This document shows, piece by piece, positions 25,421-36,600 of a stretch of 64,000 bases of DNA. Both the position numbers and the translations under genes were made by a program. Below the pieces are notes generated by a model. That model saw only the letters and a program-made list of their open reading frames with translations. It did no database searches and was not told the origin of the DNA. The DNA is from Liquidambar formosana (lineage: Eukaryota > Streptophyta > Magnoliopsida > Saxifragales > Altingiaceae), in assembly GCA_039720395.1 (NCBI GenBank), contig CM077820.1, positions 55,310,196 through 55,374,195 of the forward strand. Direction: 5' to 3'. Within the stretch, counting starts at the first letter, position 1, and each line of letters starts with the position of its first letter.

Positions 25421-26940
25421 GTTGCTAATCAGTGCTTTTTTTGGCCTGCTATTTGGACTTTATTGGTGGTTTTTGCTTATTCCATGTTGCCGAAGGGCAA
25501 CTTTGACCGCCTATATGCACTAGTTAGGTTCAAATTTTTAAGAAATATAAGTGGGTCATATTGTAGGTCATGATCTATTTGTTATATGCGTGGCATGTCT
25601 TTAAATTTAGTCCAGTGAACTTGTTTGATTTTTTTTCCAAGATGTTTCCTTCCGGAGTCGTCACTAACAATTGTTTTTCTGATGTCATTGCATTGCATCA
25701 TTCTGCGTTGTATGCCAGTGTAGGTTAGAAGATATTTTAGATGCTAAAGTTTTGATGTGACTGCAATCATTTGTATTTGTTGAAGGTAGGATGTGTGTGA
25801 ACAAGAAATTTTGTTGTGCCTTTTTGTTTGCGACTTCAATTATTGCCATTATATTAATTATTAAAAAAATTAATAAAAAATTGAATTCCTTCTCTCTTAG
25901 TGTCATTTTATTTATTTATTTATTTTGGGGAGGGGGACTTTGGGGGAAGAGAAAGGGACGGTCAAAGGAGAGCAAGAGTGATTTACATATATAACTAATG
26001 GGTTAATAGGACAAAAACAAGTGTCTTAAACCCGAATATAAAATATATTGCCTATATGTTTTATCATTCAAATAGTCTATCTCTTAAGAGGGAATTTTTT
26101 TTTTCCCTCATTATTTTAAATACAAATGTATGTTGATTCCTGCAATATGAGATTTTTAAGCCATGGATAGAGCCCAAGCCAGATTGAAGTGAACTCATAC
26201 TCAACTTTGGAAGTAGAGTTGAAGCCTAAACCACCCAAATTCCAACTGGATTGATTGTGTTTCAGGCTGCCTAGCCCAATTGGCACCCATTCAAATCAAG
26301 AAACAATATATCTATGTTCAAAATTTGCGTACTGTGGTGCCTAATCGGAGAACATCATTTTAATTAATTCTCCTCCTTCGATTATAGCAATTCACGTATT
26401 CCTTTTCACCGACCAACTGTATCATTTGGAATTAAAGGTAAGGTCGAAGTTATAGGATCGTATAAAATAAATGATTCGCAATGCTGAGAGCGAAAATGCC
26501 CTATTGCATTTAGGAAAACACTCTTTATATAAGTATCCATCCTTCAGCCTTCTCCATCATGGCTATGAGAAGCCAGTCGTCCTGGGAAAAATTAAATATA
26601 ACAGACACGATCTTGATATTTTAAAGGTGGATTGTGTTGTCACCCAACGAGATCTATTACTTAAAATTATCCCATGAATGAAGGAACCAACCAAGTGCGC
26701 ATATGCCTTCTTTTCTGAAGAAATGCTTTAGCTCATGCAGAGGGCTGTGATTAGTCCTTCCCATCTTATGTGCTTTTTCGTCTAGACCAAGCGCTCAGCC
26801 TTCTTGTCATACTTATGGTAGTAAAGACATTTTTTGAGGGACTAAAAATAACTAATGGCCTATTTTTATTAGAGTCGTCTACCCTTAAACTAGGGACTAA
26901 ATCGAAGGCAAAATCGAAGCCTTCGATATCAAGACTTAAG
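25421..26940. other. Intergenic, no gene seen
   Basis: AT-rich sequence with short open frames only (25791-25994, 26471-26677, 26770-26985). None has a recognisable domain. Confidence 0.4.
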
Positions 26941-27076
26941 TTTAAAACCTGTCTTCGTGCTATCAACGCACTAACAACCCTATAATTGTTTAAAAATAAA
27001 TCACAAAGTTTAAAACCTGTCTTCGTGCTATCAACGCACTAACGACCCTACAATTGTTTAAAAATAAATCACAAAG
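26941..27076. repeat. 68-bp tandem duplication
   Basis: The segment beginning TTTAAAACCTGTCTTCGTGC at 26941 is repeated nearly identically from 27009. The two copies differ at only about two positions, so the duplication is recent. It is non-coding. Confidence 0.85.
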
Positions 27077-27806
27077 TGGCCACTAGCTAAAAGATGGCCA
27101 ATTACAAAAAGTGACATACAGCGCATTGAAATGCCTTACCCCACAACCCACATACCTTGGTTTGATGGTGCTTTTCTTATCATTTTGGACAACCATAAAC
27201 CGATATAAACAGTAGGATCAGTTTACCACTTTTTTTTGTCAACATGTAATAATATACATGCACTCTACACAGGGCGGTGCATCTGCCTGATGTGCAACCA
27301 CTAAAAAATAAATAAATAAATAAATACTTAAATAATAAATAAATAAGTAAGTAATGTTTTTTAAATTTACTTAAGTGCTTTAACCCATTGAAAAAGAATT
27401 ATTAATTTTAATTAAATTTGGTTAAATTTTAGTTAAATTTACTAATGTAAATCATTTTTGTAGATTATATAAAATTGGATTTAATTTGTAAATTAGTTTT
27501 TACAATGTGTTTGCAGTCTTATGTATTATTTTATAATTTCTATTCAATCATATCAATGTGTGGTCCTATGATTTTTCTTATTTTCCTATCTTGTTGAGAT
27601 TGCTATGCATAAAATAGATGTATAGGTAAATGAGGATAAAAGTGGTAAGAGCAGTAGTAGTAGTATTAAAGGTTCTACGATCTTAAAAGTCGCCTACACA
27701 TTTTAAAGTATGACATATCTATCGTTTTATGTCATTTCACTACTTCTAGTTAACCATATCAATACATGATCTTATCTTTCTTTCTTCCTTATCTAACTCT
27801 TAGAAG

Positions 27807-27847
<41 letters not shown>

Positions 27848-27926
27848 TAATAATTTAAAAGTGCAAACATAGAGAAAATTTTCTGGATCCACCCCTAACT
27901 CTAAATGCATTTTCTGCAATCTCGAC
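27077..27926. other. 3' flank of the NIMIN gene
   Basis: AT-rich DNA with an (AAAT)n-type tract near 27305-27350 and a (TA)n microsatellite at about 27811-27841. No gene was seen. Confidence 0.45.
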
Positions 27927-28250
27927 CTACAAAGAAAGATTTAGGTCCAAACCATTACCTCTTTCTTCTTCTTCTTTCTTGTCTCCTTCACTCTTTGAAG
28001 GACCTGCAGGATTGCTTTTAAAATGGCCATCCTCCATGAAATCTTCTGGTTTGAAAGATGGATTCCAGACTGCGACCGCCTTCTTTTCCTCGGCCTTCTT
28101 CTTCTCTTTCTCTTTCGATCTATCTGTTTCGCCGATAAGGCGATCACGCACTTCTCGAGTACTTCTTATCAATGCAAAGAACTTCTCCATCTTTTCTTCT
28201 TCATCTTCTTCATCATTCTCCATCTTCCTCTTTTTTCTCTCTCCTTCCAT
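27927..28250 (-). CDS. NIMIN-type NPR1/NIM1-interacting protein with EAR motif
   Basis: NIMIN proteins bind the salicylic-acid co-activator NPR1 in the nucleus and restrain expression of defence genes such as PR1. This is a single-exon 107-residue protein, the usual size. Its N-terminus is basic then acidic (MEGERKKRKMENDEEDEEEK). The conserved helix KMEKFFALIRSTREVRDRL covers about residues 20-38, a Lys/Glu-rich linker follows, then WNPSFKPEDF at about 62-71. The C-terminus is DLNLSL, an LxLxL EAR repression motif that recruits TOPLESS-type co-repressors. The first in-frame ATG (28250) was used. Position next to G6PD4 and a DYW PPR matches Arabidopsis NIMIN-3 (At1g09415) as remembered, but orthology rests on synteny more than on sequence. 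Confidence 0.85.
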   Translation of the reverse strand: MEGERKKRKMENDEEDEEEKMEKFFALIRSTREVRDRLIGETDRSKEKEKKKAEEKKAVAVWNPSFKPEDFMEDGHFKSNPAGPSKSEGDKKEEEERGNGLDLNLSL

Positions 28251-28330
28251 ATTAGAGTAGAGAGAGAGAGAGAGAGAGAGAGAAAGAATTGCTGAATAGC
28301 CTTAACTTTTAGCGAACAGCCGTGAGAAAG

Positions 28331-28394
28331 TTGACTCCATATATAGAATCATCACCGACGTGAATGTCTATCTTATTATAAGACTCAATTGACG
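28331..28394 (-). promoter_or_regulatory. Candidate NIMIN promoter: TATA, W-box and TGACG motif
   Basis: About 90 bp upstream of the NIMIN ATG the minus strand has CTATATAT (28339-28346). On the plus strand a TTGACT W-box core lies at 28331-28336 and TTGACG at 28389-28394, which combines a WRKY core with a TGA/as-1 half-site. Such sites fit salicylate-inducible NIMIN promoters, but motifs this short occur by chance. A (GA)n tract at about 28259-28283 lies in the 5'UTR. Confidence 0.35.
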
Positions 28395-29464
28395 AAAATA
28401 TCCCTTCTGATTAATGCATTGGCATTTTAGGCTTGGTTGGCTGAGAAACTAATGCAAGAAAAAGGAATGTGAGAAAGTGGAGGAAATGCTAGAATTTATT
28501 TACTTTTGTCCAAGTAATTTTTATGAGAAAAGTTGTAAATCCGTATTAAAAAAAAAAATCATCACCTCTCTCTCCCTAAATCCGACACGTATGATATTGT
28601 TGGCAACAAATCAGCAACATAAATGGGCGTCATGTTTATGAAAAGGATATTTGATCAATTACAATTAATCGTAAATAATACTTTCCTTTGAGGAAGGAAA
28701 TATTTTCTTTGGAAAAAGAATTAATAATGGAATCCACAATTTTCTTATCATAATCAAAGAAACAAAAAATAGTAAAGGAAAATAACAATATTCAATTTTA
28801 TTTTAAGAAAATGCTAGTTAACCCCACACTTTACTTTATAAATCTTGCCCTATTATGTGGAGTTAATGTTGTTTTAATTTTTAATGTTTAATCATATCAT
28901 GAGATCCTATGACTTTATGCTATGTATGAATTGAGAGAAATAGAGAGAAGAGGAGAAGAGAAAATGACTTTCTTCCCATTTACCTCGTTTGGATTGTTAA
29001 GAGAAAAGAGAAGGGAAATGGAGAGAAAATAAGGACTTTTATCTTTCTCTCCAAATTAGAGAGATTTGGAAAAAAATGAAGAAAAAATTAATTATTGAGT
29101 AATGAAATGACAATATTACCCCACACAACTTTTGTTTAATATATAAAAAAAGATAATTATGTAATTATGATTATTCTCTCTTCTTTACCCTTCATTAATA
29201 AGGTCTACTAATTTAACAAGGAGGGAAAAATTTTCTCCTCTCTTCTCCTCCCTTCTACATAGCCCTACTCTCTATTCTCAGGAGTGGGTAAAATGTGGGG
29301 CTTACAAGCATCGCCCTTTCTTTTGGGTGGGGAGCATGAGAGTGGTGCTTTGGTAAATCGACAAGGAAACGGTGGGTGACAGAGATCCATACGCCTCGCG
29401 ATACTTCCCGTAACGTAATGATAACCTACTATCTGACGTGGGCGTAATGACATGTGATGGGTGG
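28395..29464. other. Intergenic, possible decayed MITE, no gene seen
   Basis: The stretch at about 28983-29270 starts CTCGTTTGGATTGTTAAGAG and ends with a CTTCTACATAGCC-like motif. It has a purine-rich left half and pyrimidine-rich right half, a MITE-like layout with badly eroded ends. The rest is AT-rich. Confidence 0.35.
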
Positions 29465-31405
29465 CGTCTTGCAAGCGAGCGGATTCAGTGCTGAGGCCAT
29501 GTCTCCTCGGCACCATGCCAAGGTGGTCTGGATTTTGACACGTGGTGTGACATTTCATCCAACAGTGGAGAAACTTCACTTGATAAAACGATGCCAAGCA
29601 TGTGCGTTTTGATCCCAAATGCATTGTTAACGGCAGCTACTAACCGTTAACCCAAAATCACCACTTCTCCATCTCCCCTGCCATTCCCTTTCCCCTGCCA
29701 TTCATGCCTGGGATTTCCCCATCGACGGAAAGGAAAGCTTAACCCATTCACCTTGCATTTTCCTAGGCACGGGGCAACACACACCACCCCACCCTCTCCG
29801 GCCAACTCCATTTTTTCCGGCCATTGATTCATCAATAGAAAAAAAAATAAATAAATAAATAAATAAAACATTGAAGATTTGGACAGATTCTAAGCAACAA
29901 GCTTAAAAAAAAAAAAAAATCCAAGAAGAAGAAGTGAGGGTTTGGGTTTTTCATAGCAAGGATTTGGCGGTGATGGGTCGGCTACATCACCTGACACTGT
30001 AGCCGCTTGGCTTAGAAGCTGACGCCGGCAACTTCTACAACTTCCGCAACCCACCATCTCCGACGTTGGCATGCATTTTCCCAGCCAGGGGCAACACAAA
30101 CCTCCCCACCCTCTCCGGCCAACTCCATTTTTTCTGGCCATTGATTCATCAACAGAAAATAAAAAACAAAAATAAAAATAAATAAAACAATGAAGATTTG
30201 GACAGATTCTAAGCAACAAGCTTTAAAAAAAAAATAATAATAAAAAATAAAATAAAATCCAAGAAGAAGAAGTGAGGGTTTGGGCTTTGTTTACTTCTCC
30301 CATATGCAGCAGTTCATCGCACCACAACCCAAACCTTAACAAACCCCATCACCCCAACTTTGAGAAATACATAAACCACTGCCGTGATCCCTCGCCACCA
30401 CAAAACCCTTGCGCCCCCATTGCCGCGTGCTCTCGGATCGAACCCATACCCCAAAAAAAAAACCCCAAAATCTGGGCTCGTAAATTGACTGGTACCATGA
30501 CCATCGAAGTGCTATTTTTTCCCTCACCGTCGAATCTTCAACGTTGACCATTGAGCCAGATCTGGGCTCGTAAATTGAACCTTCACCGTCGAACCCAGTT
30601 CCACCTGCCATCGCCAGTTTCCACCGCCATATCCACCAAAATCGCGCAGATCAAACCCACAACCATAACCTTGATTGCCCCATATCACACCAAAATCGCA
30701 CACAAATCGCACCCTTACATTCATCAGCTAGCTCTCCAACTGATGACGGGCTTCACCCTCCATTGACCACCCCCAGATCTGGGTTGCAGCCATCAGATCT
30801 CGCCGCCAACCTTCTACCGCTGCTAACGCCACCATCGAGAATCCCTTTTGCCGTCGACGACTCTCCCAGCCTCAGATCCTTTCAACATTTTCCCGGCGAA
30901 GCCCCCTGTCGCCGGCTACATCACTGATTTGGGTTCAGTGACTTTGTGTTACTACCCGCTTGGCTTAGAAGCTGACGCCGGCTACATCACCCACTTGGCT
31001 TTGCTCCAGCCTCAGATCTGAGTCCTATTGCCTCATATCCCAATGACTTTCCACTGCCCATCTCCTTAGGGAAAGAAGGGGTGCCCTTCTTTTGTTGGTA
31101 TTTTCGGATGCGTCGATTTGGACAGCTTCTAAGAAAACCCCCCCTTCGCCGGCGGCGAAAGTAGAGGTCAGAGAAGAACATGGCTGCTCCGAACGCCATG
31201 GCTTTTTTTAGGGGTAACGGTGAGTTGTGCCGTTAAAGTTGCGTTTGAGAGGTAAAACGCACATGTCTGGGTCGTTTTATCAAATGGATTTGCTTCAACC
31301 GTTGGATGGGGTGCTGCACCACGTGGTGCGATCTGAAACCGCCTTGGCACGGTGCCGAGAAGACATGGCCTCAGCACTGAATCCGCTCGCGTCTTGCAAA
31401 AGGCT
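29465..31405. mobile_element. Large inverted-repeat element with GC-rich interior (Pack-MULE-like candidate)
   Basis: Arms at about 29465-29653 and 31211-31405 are inverted copies: the segment around GGCCATGTCTCCTCGGCACC on the left is mirrored by GGTGCCGAGAAGACATGGCC on the right. Between them lies about 1.5 kb that is much richer in C and G than its surroundings. It contains a direct duplication (about 29755-29950 and 30080-30285, both with CACCCTCTCCGGCCAACTCC and GAAGATTTGGACAGATTCTA) and another (GCTTGGCTTAGAAGCTGACG near 30006 and 30958). No transposase or continuous frame was found. A MULE that captured host sequence is one explanation; outer termini and target duplication could not be fixed. 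Confidence 0.5.
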
Positions 31406-33620
31406 TGTTTCATCGGTGGGTATATCTTGTGTCAGACTCTCCCCACCTGTCCTTTATAACCTTCACTCTACACGTGTCGAGAATTGCTCGTGATTCAAGA
31501 AATCCCTTTTAAAAACAAAAGGAAGCAATTAAATTAACACCCCCAATTTTTTTCCAATATCCTATATATGACATTTTCTCTTTTTTTTTTTGTTTTATTT
31601 TTATTTTTATATTTATGAAAAAGGAAAATATATTATTACAAATTATTAAAAAGAGTACATCTATAAAAAGCAACATCATAGAAATCTTCCTCAAAATAAA
31701 CTCAACCACCTTAGACATGTATTCCTCACTGTCCTTCGAGTGTCTAATTTTAATAAAACAAGCTAATGTATAGTGGAAATTTTTTGAATCATATACCAAA
31801 AATATGTTCACAAGGAAAAAGAAAAAAATGAGAAAGATTCCATAGATAATCCAATTTATTTGAACTTAAAGGAGGAAAATTTCATTGATAATCCATTGAT
31901 AAGAACTGTTCAAGTGCGGGATATCCTGAACTATCCCATTCGATCATGGTCGTTCATGAATAACACATACGCATTCACACATGCATACGTGTTGTTCACC
32001 AATAACTGTGATCGTATAGGATATCCCGCACATCATCAAAACTATATATATAGATATATGATATTAGTCCAAAGTTACATAAGTAGCATGTGAATTGTGA
32101 ATTATTAGCCACTAGACTGCTCAAGATAGGCCAAGAAAGCTTTGTTTTTTTTATATTTTTTCTTCCAAAGCTTTTCAACTTTTCCTTCGATCCAACACAA
32201 GACTTGCCAAGCTGATGACCCTATGACTGGAATTTGATTCGATCATGTGGGACCATATCCACATGACACTTATTGGAATCCATAAAACATGCTTCATGAT
32301 CAGCATGGTGTAACTAGTGAAATCCAATGATGGCTCTGGTTAGCTAGGCTGGCAAAACCACTAAATCACAAAAACAATTGCTGTGGAAGTCACTAAAACC
32401 AAAGCATACGAGTGCCCATCACTTCTTGGAAAGGGAATATTGCTTCTATGCTTCTATATACACTCCTTGCAAGTAACAATACTAGAAGAACTCAACTCAA
32501 CCCAATGGCCCAACCCAACCTTAATTTCAGCTTCGTCGGATCAGTTACATGAATCCAATTACAGCCATTCAATTCTATCAATGGCTATCTTCTATTAATT
32601 TCAGCCACTGGGTGACCCAGTGGAAGAAGAAAATAATGGAGTAGGATAAATAAACTTGAGCATTTAACCTTTAATTTATTTTTATGCGCTAACTTATAAT
32701 TATCCTTTTCATTCTTATAATAAATTTCATTTCTAAAAATTTAATTTTTTGAATTTTTTTATTATTTCATCATAAACTCAAAAATTATTTCTATTTATGA
32801 CATCATAAACATTTGGCCTAATTAACCCATCTGGTTGATCCGGTTCGGGTCAACCCAGTCACTTAACCTGATGAAAGACCATACTACATTTCAGAACATT
32901 TAAACCACTTGCCCAGTTGCCTAATTGAGAACTGGATCATTTTTTCTAGGATTATTCAGAGTCGCACAGGACAGGAACCATTAACAGCACAACTGAAGAG
33001 TAACATGTGTCAAATTAAAATCTCTACAATGACAACAGAACAGTAAACTGGAAATGGGCTGCAACGTTTTGGTTGCTCCCACTGCAATTTATAGGGGCAT
33101 CTAATTGGCCATTTACACTGTAGGCACCACAAGCTGATCATCTTTTTATGAGCCAAGGCTGCTGGGTAGGGCTGTCAGATAACTAAACAATACATAAATG
33201 TTGGTCACCAATTCTAGCTGGAGTTTCCACTGTCGGGTGCAGTACCAAATATATTAATATCAACCACCCACATCTGCCAATGGCCTTGAGCCCAATGGCA
33301 CGTCCCCACTTCAAGTTGGGGAGGTTCTAGTTTCCAGTTAGAGTAGGTTTAGATATTTATGACGTTCTCATCCCATTAACCCAAAAAGGAAAAAGAAAAA
33401 GAAAAAAGAGGTACACATGCAAGAACCAAAGCCCACAACGCAAAGGAGAGACAAAAGCTAGGCAGAGAGAAAAGAAAAAAAAAAAAAAGAAGGCAATTTT
33501 ACATGGACAGATGAAATTTTATTTCTTTTAGTCCAAGTGGTGGAATGATCAGTACCTTTCCAATCGATCAGGCATCTGGTACGTTGTTCTCATACAGCAA
33601 AACTTGAAGACAATGCCTTT
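31406..33620. other. 3' flank of G6PD4 with one MITE, no gene seen
   Basis: Apart from the family A MITE at 31907-32041, this is AT-rich non-coding DNA. The last 200 bp or so before 33621 is probably the G6PD4 3'UTR. Open frames here are short and featureless. Confidence 0.4.
31907..32041. mobile_element. MITE family A, copy 2
   Basis: The left arm AAGTGCGGGATATCCTGAAC is mirrored by GGATATCCCGCACATCATCA on the right. CCATTCGATCA and TGTGATCG pair further in. The core has ACACATGCATACGTG. It is more diverged than the copy at 14756-14903 but has the same layout. Confidence 0.75.
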
Positions 33621-36600
33621 CTAGTCGTCCAGCCAACGAACCCCATGTTTTGCCCAAAGATAGTAGGCTCCCACTGGACCTCTACCCCCCAACTCATACA
33701 GTTCTGGAACTATATTGTTATTGTCTATCTCGTGCAGAACCGGAGTTAGAATATTCCATGCAGCTGCCAGCTCATCACTTCTCATAAAGAGATGGTTGTC
33801 TCCATCAATGACATCAAGGAGAAGATGCTCGTATGAATCAGGTACCTCCACATTATACCTGCAGCGTTAACACAAAGACAAGCACTTAAAAATGACATTG
33901 AAGGATGACTCGATTGGCAGCACAGTGGAAATTTGAGAATGACACAAAAGAATGCCACAGCTCTAAAGAGCTTACTTCTCCTTATAGAGCATATTCAGTT
34001 CTGAAGCATCCAACTGCAATCCTAATCCTGGAATTTTATTGTTCACTTTAACTAGGATGGCTTCATCAGGCGCATCGCGAAGGATCAGCTCATTAGTGGC
34101 AAGGTTGATATTGTGCCCAATACACTCACGATAAATGTTTCCTGGAACATGACGAAACTGAATACGTATCTCCACTCTGCAATATATAGCTAATTTAGGT
34201 GAGAAAATTCCATTTTGAAAGCCTAATACATGCGTAAACCAAATCTATGGTGCTAATAGGGACAGTATTTATAAGTATGGAGAATCAAGGAAAGGCGGAT
34301 GAAGGACCATATGACATTTTTATTGAATGATCAAACCTAGCAAAACATGTGTGCTCACACTTTGATCCCAATTTTCTATGAAGATACAAATTTAGTGTTT
34401 AATCGCCAAAACCTTCTATAAAGATTTTTTTATAAAAATTACGCGCAAATAAGAAGTAATTTTATTTGTTCAATCATTGTTTAGAGTATCATAATTTCTG
34501 GATGTGTAATCTCCTCTTTCAAAATTTTCTTAAATATCATATAGGATCTTAAAATCTCCAAAAAAATTTCCCGAAACAGCAAAATATCATGCAAAATCAT
34601 AACTTCCTTACAAATTTTTAGGGAAGTTTCCCATTCCCAAAGACTTTAAATCCTCTAACCTCCCACTTGATGCAACTTTCAGTCATGAAGCAGAATCTGA
34701 AATTCACGACAGTGAACCGGTGGAATCTAAAAATAAGTGATATTATTCATATTCTCTAACAGCAGCAATAGTGTGTAGATCCTACCTATGCTTGATGAGT
34801 CCCATGCCAGCGTTGATCAAGAAAGGCACACCATCCCAGCGTGCATTGTCAATGTATAAAGCAGCAGCAAAAAATGTCGGGGTAAGATTGTTCACATATA
34901 CATCAACCTTGTCTTCAGAACTAGCTTTGTACTGGCCAAGAATGACATCACCAAGGCCCAATTTCTGAATTGATCTCAGAGCCTTGACCTGAGGAGAAGC
35001 TTCTCATCAACATTACTACATGCATTGATATAGTCTATAATATGCATGCATCTTGCTGACATATCAAATACCTTTTCATTTCGAATATCTTCACCATCAA
35101 GACTTATAGGTGGTTCCATGGCAAGTAACGCAATTGTCTGGAGTATATGACTGTGTACTATATCACGGATGATCCCATAACCATCGAAATACCTGTGTAA
35201 AATAAAATATAATATAAGATGATATTATTTTGATTACCAATCAATTACAAGATTTACTATATTTACTTGGAACAACCATTATGAATACCTTCCTTTCTGT
35301 ATACCCAAGTCTTCTGACAAAATTACCTGCAAAAATTCACTGAATCAGTAAACATGGAGTGTCACAAATGGGGTTCATGTATTGAAATAAAACATACCTG
35401 TACGCTGCGTATGTATGTCCGGCTCCACAATGGCTCAAAAACTAGATTAGAGAACCTTAGTACAGTGAGGTTTTCAATAAGGTTCCTTCCCAAAAGATGA
35501 TCTATCCTGAAATAAAATTTAATTTATATTATAAATTAAAGAATTAGATAAATTATTTTATCTATGCCTGCATACATACATATCATTAAAGAGAAGATAA
35601 ATAATGTTTATAGACCTATATATTTGCTTTTCCTCAAACTTGGAAAGGAGAGACTGCGTCAACTGACAAGAAGACGGTGCATCAAAGCCAAAAGGTTTCT
35701 CAATTATTATACGATTCCAGCCCTTTCGTGTTTGGGCATTATCGGCAAGACAGGATGCAACATCTAGAAGTGCTTCTTGTGGCACAGAAAGGTAGAAGAT
35801 CCTGTTTGATTCAGATTCTCCCTGAGGTAGTAAAGCTGTTACAAAATCAATTATCAAAAGCATCCAGATTGTATATTGAAAAGACTAATAGGAGTCTGTG
35901 AAGCAGAAAAGAGCACCGAAGCCATCCAACTTATCTAGTATGCTGTAACTTTACCTCAACCTGTTCCATCCGAGCGTTCAGCTTTGACATTCCTATTCTG
36001 TTGTCATAACCTCCATTAATGTAGTATGTTCTACTAAGAAAAGCATCCATTTTGTCCCCACAGTTCTGTCTGCAAAGTATTTTCATTTTCAATGGAAAGT
36101 TTGAATATCAGTAGTCTACAACTTTCTACAGCAAAAAACAGAAATGGAATACTGAATATCTTTCTATTTAGAAGAAACAGGTAGATTGTATTGCTCACTG
36201 TTGCAATTGAGAATCAACTTTTTGGATGGCTTACGCTTAAATACACTTAAAGCTTTGGAAACACAAGGCCCTTTTACCCAAATGCAATAAGCAGTAGACA
36301 AAATTTAGTACATAGATCATCCAACCATGCTTATGCTAATAACCTTTCCAACTCTGTGTGTATGTGAAAATCATGAGACAAATATTTTTTTATTAGAACT
36401 TTATCAGCTGCAAGTTGTATGCCGCCTTCCATAAGACATAAGCAAGCAGCTTCCAAAATTATATATGCATGGCACTTAAAGATAATTAAATGCAAGAATT
36501 TAAGAACTTAGGGATTTTTAACAAGAAATTTGATGGCGAGAAGACCCAAGGAGATAACTTATGAGGTGAGATGAGAAACATACTGATGATCAATGCGGCA

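Noticed and set aside
29265..29624. Minus-strand 119-codon open frame in the left arm of the large inverted-repeat element
   Set aside because: The mirrored arm at 31211-31405 does not preserve the frame, and no domain is visible; it is transposon sequence.
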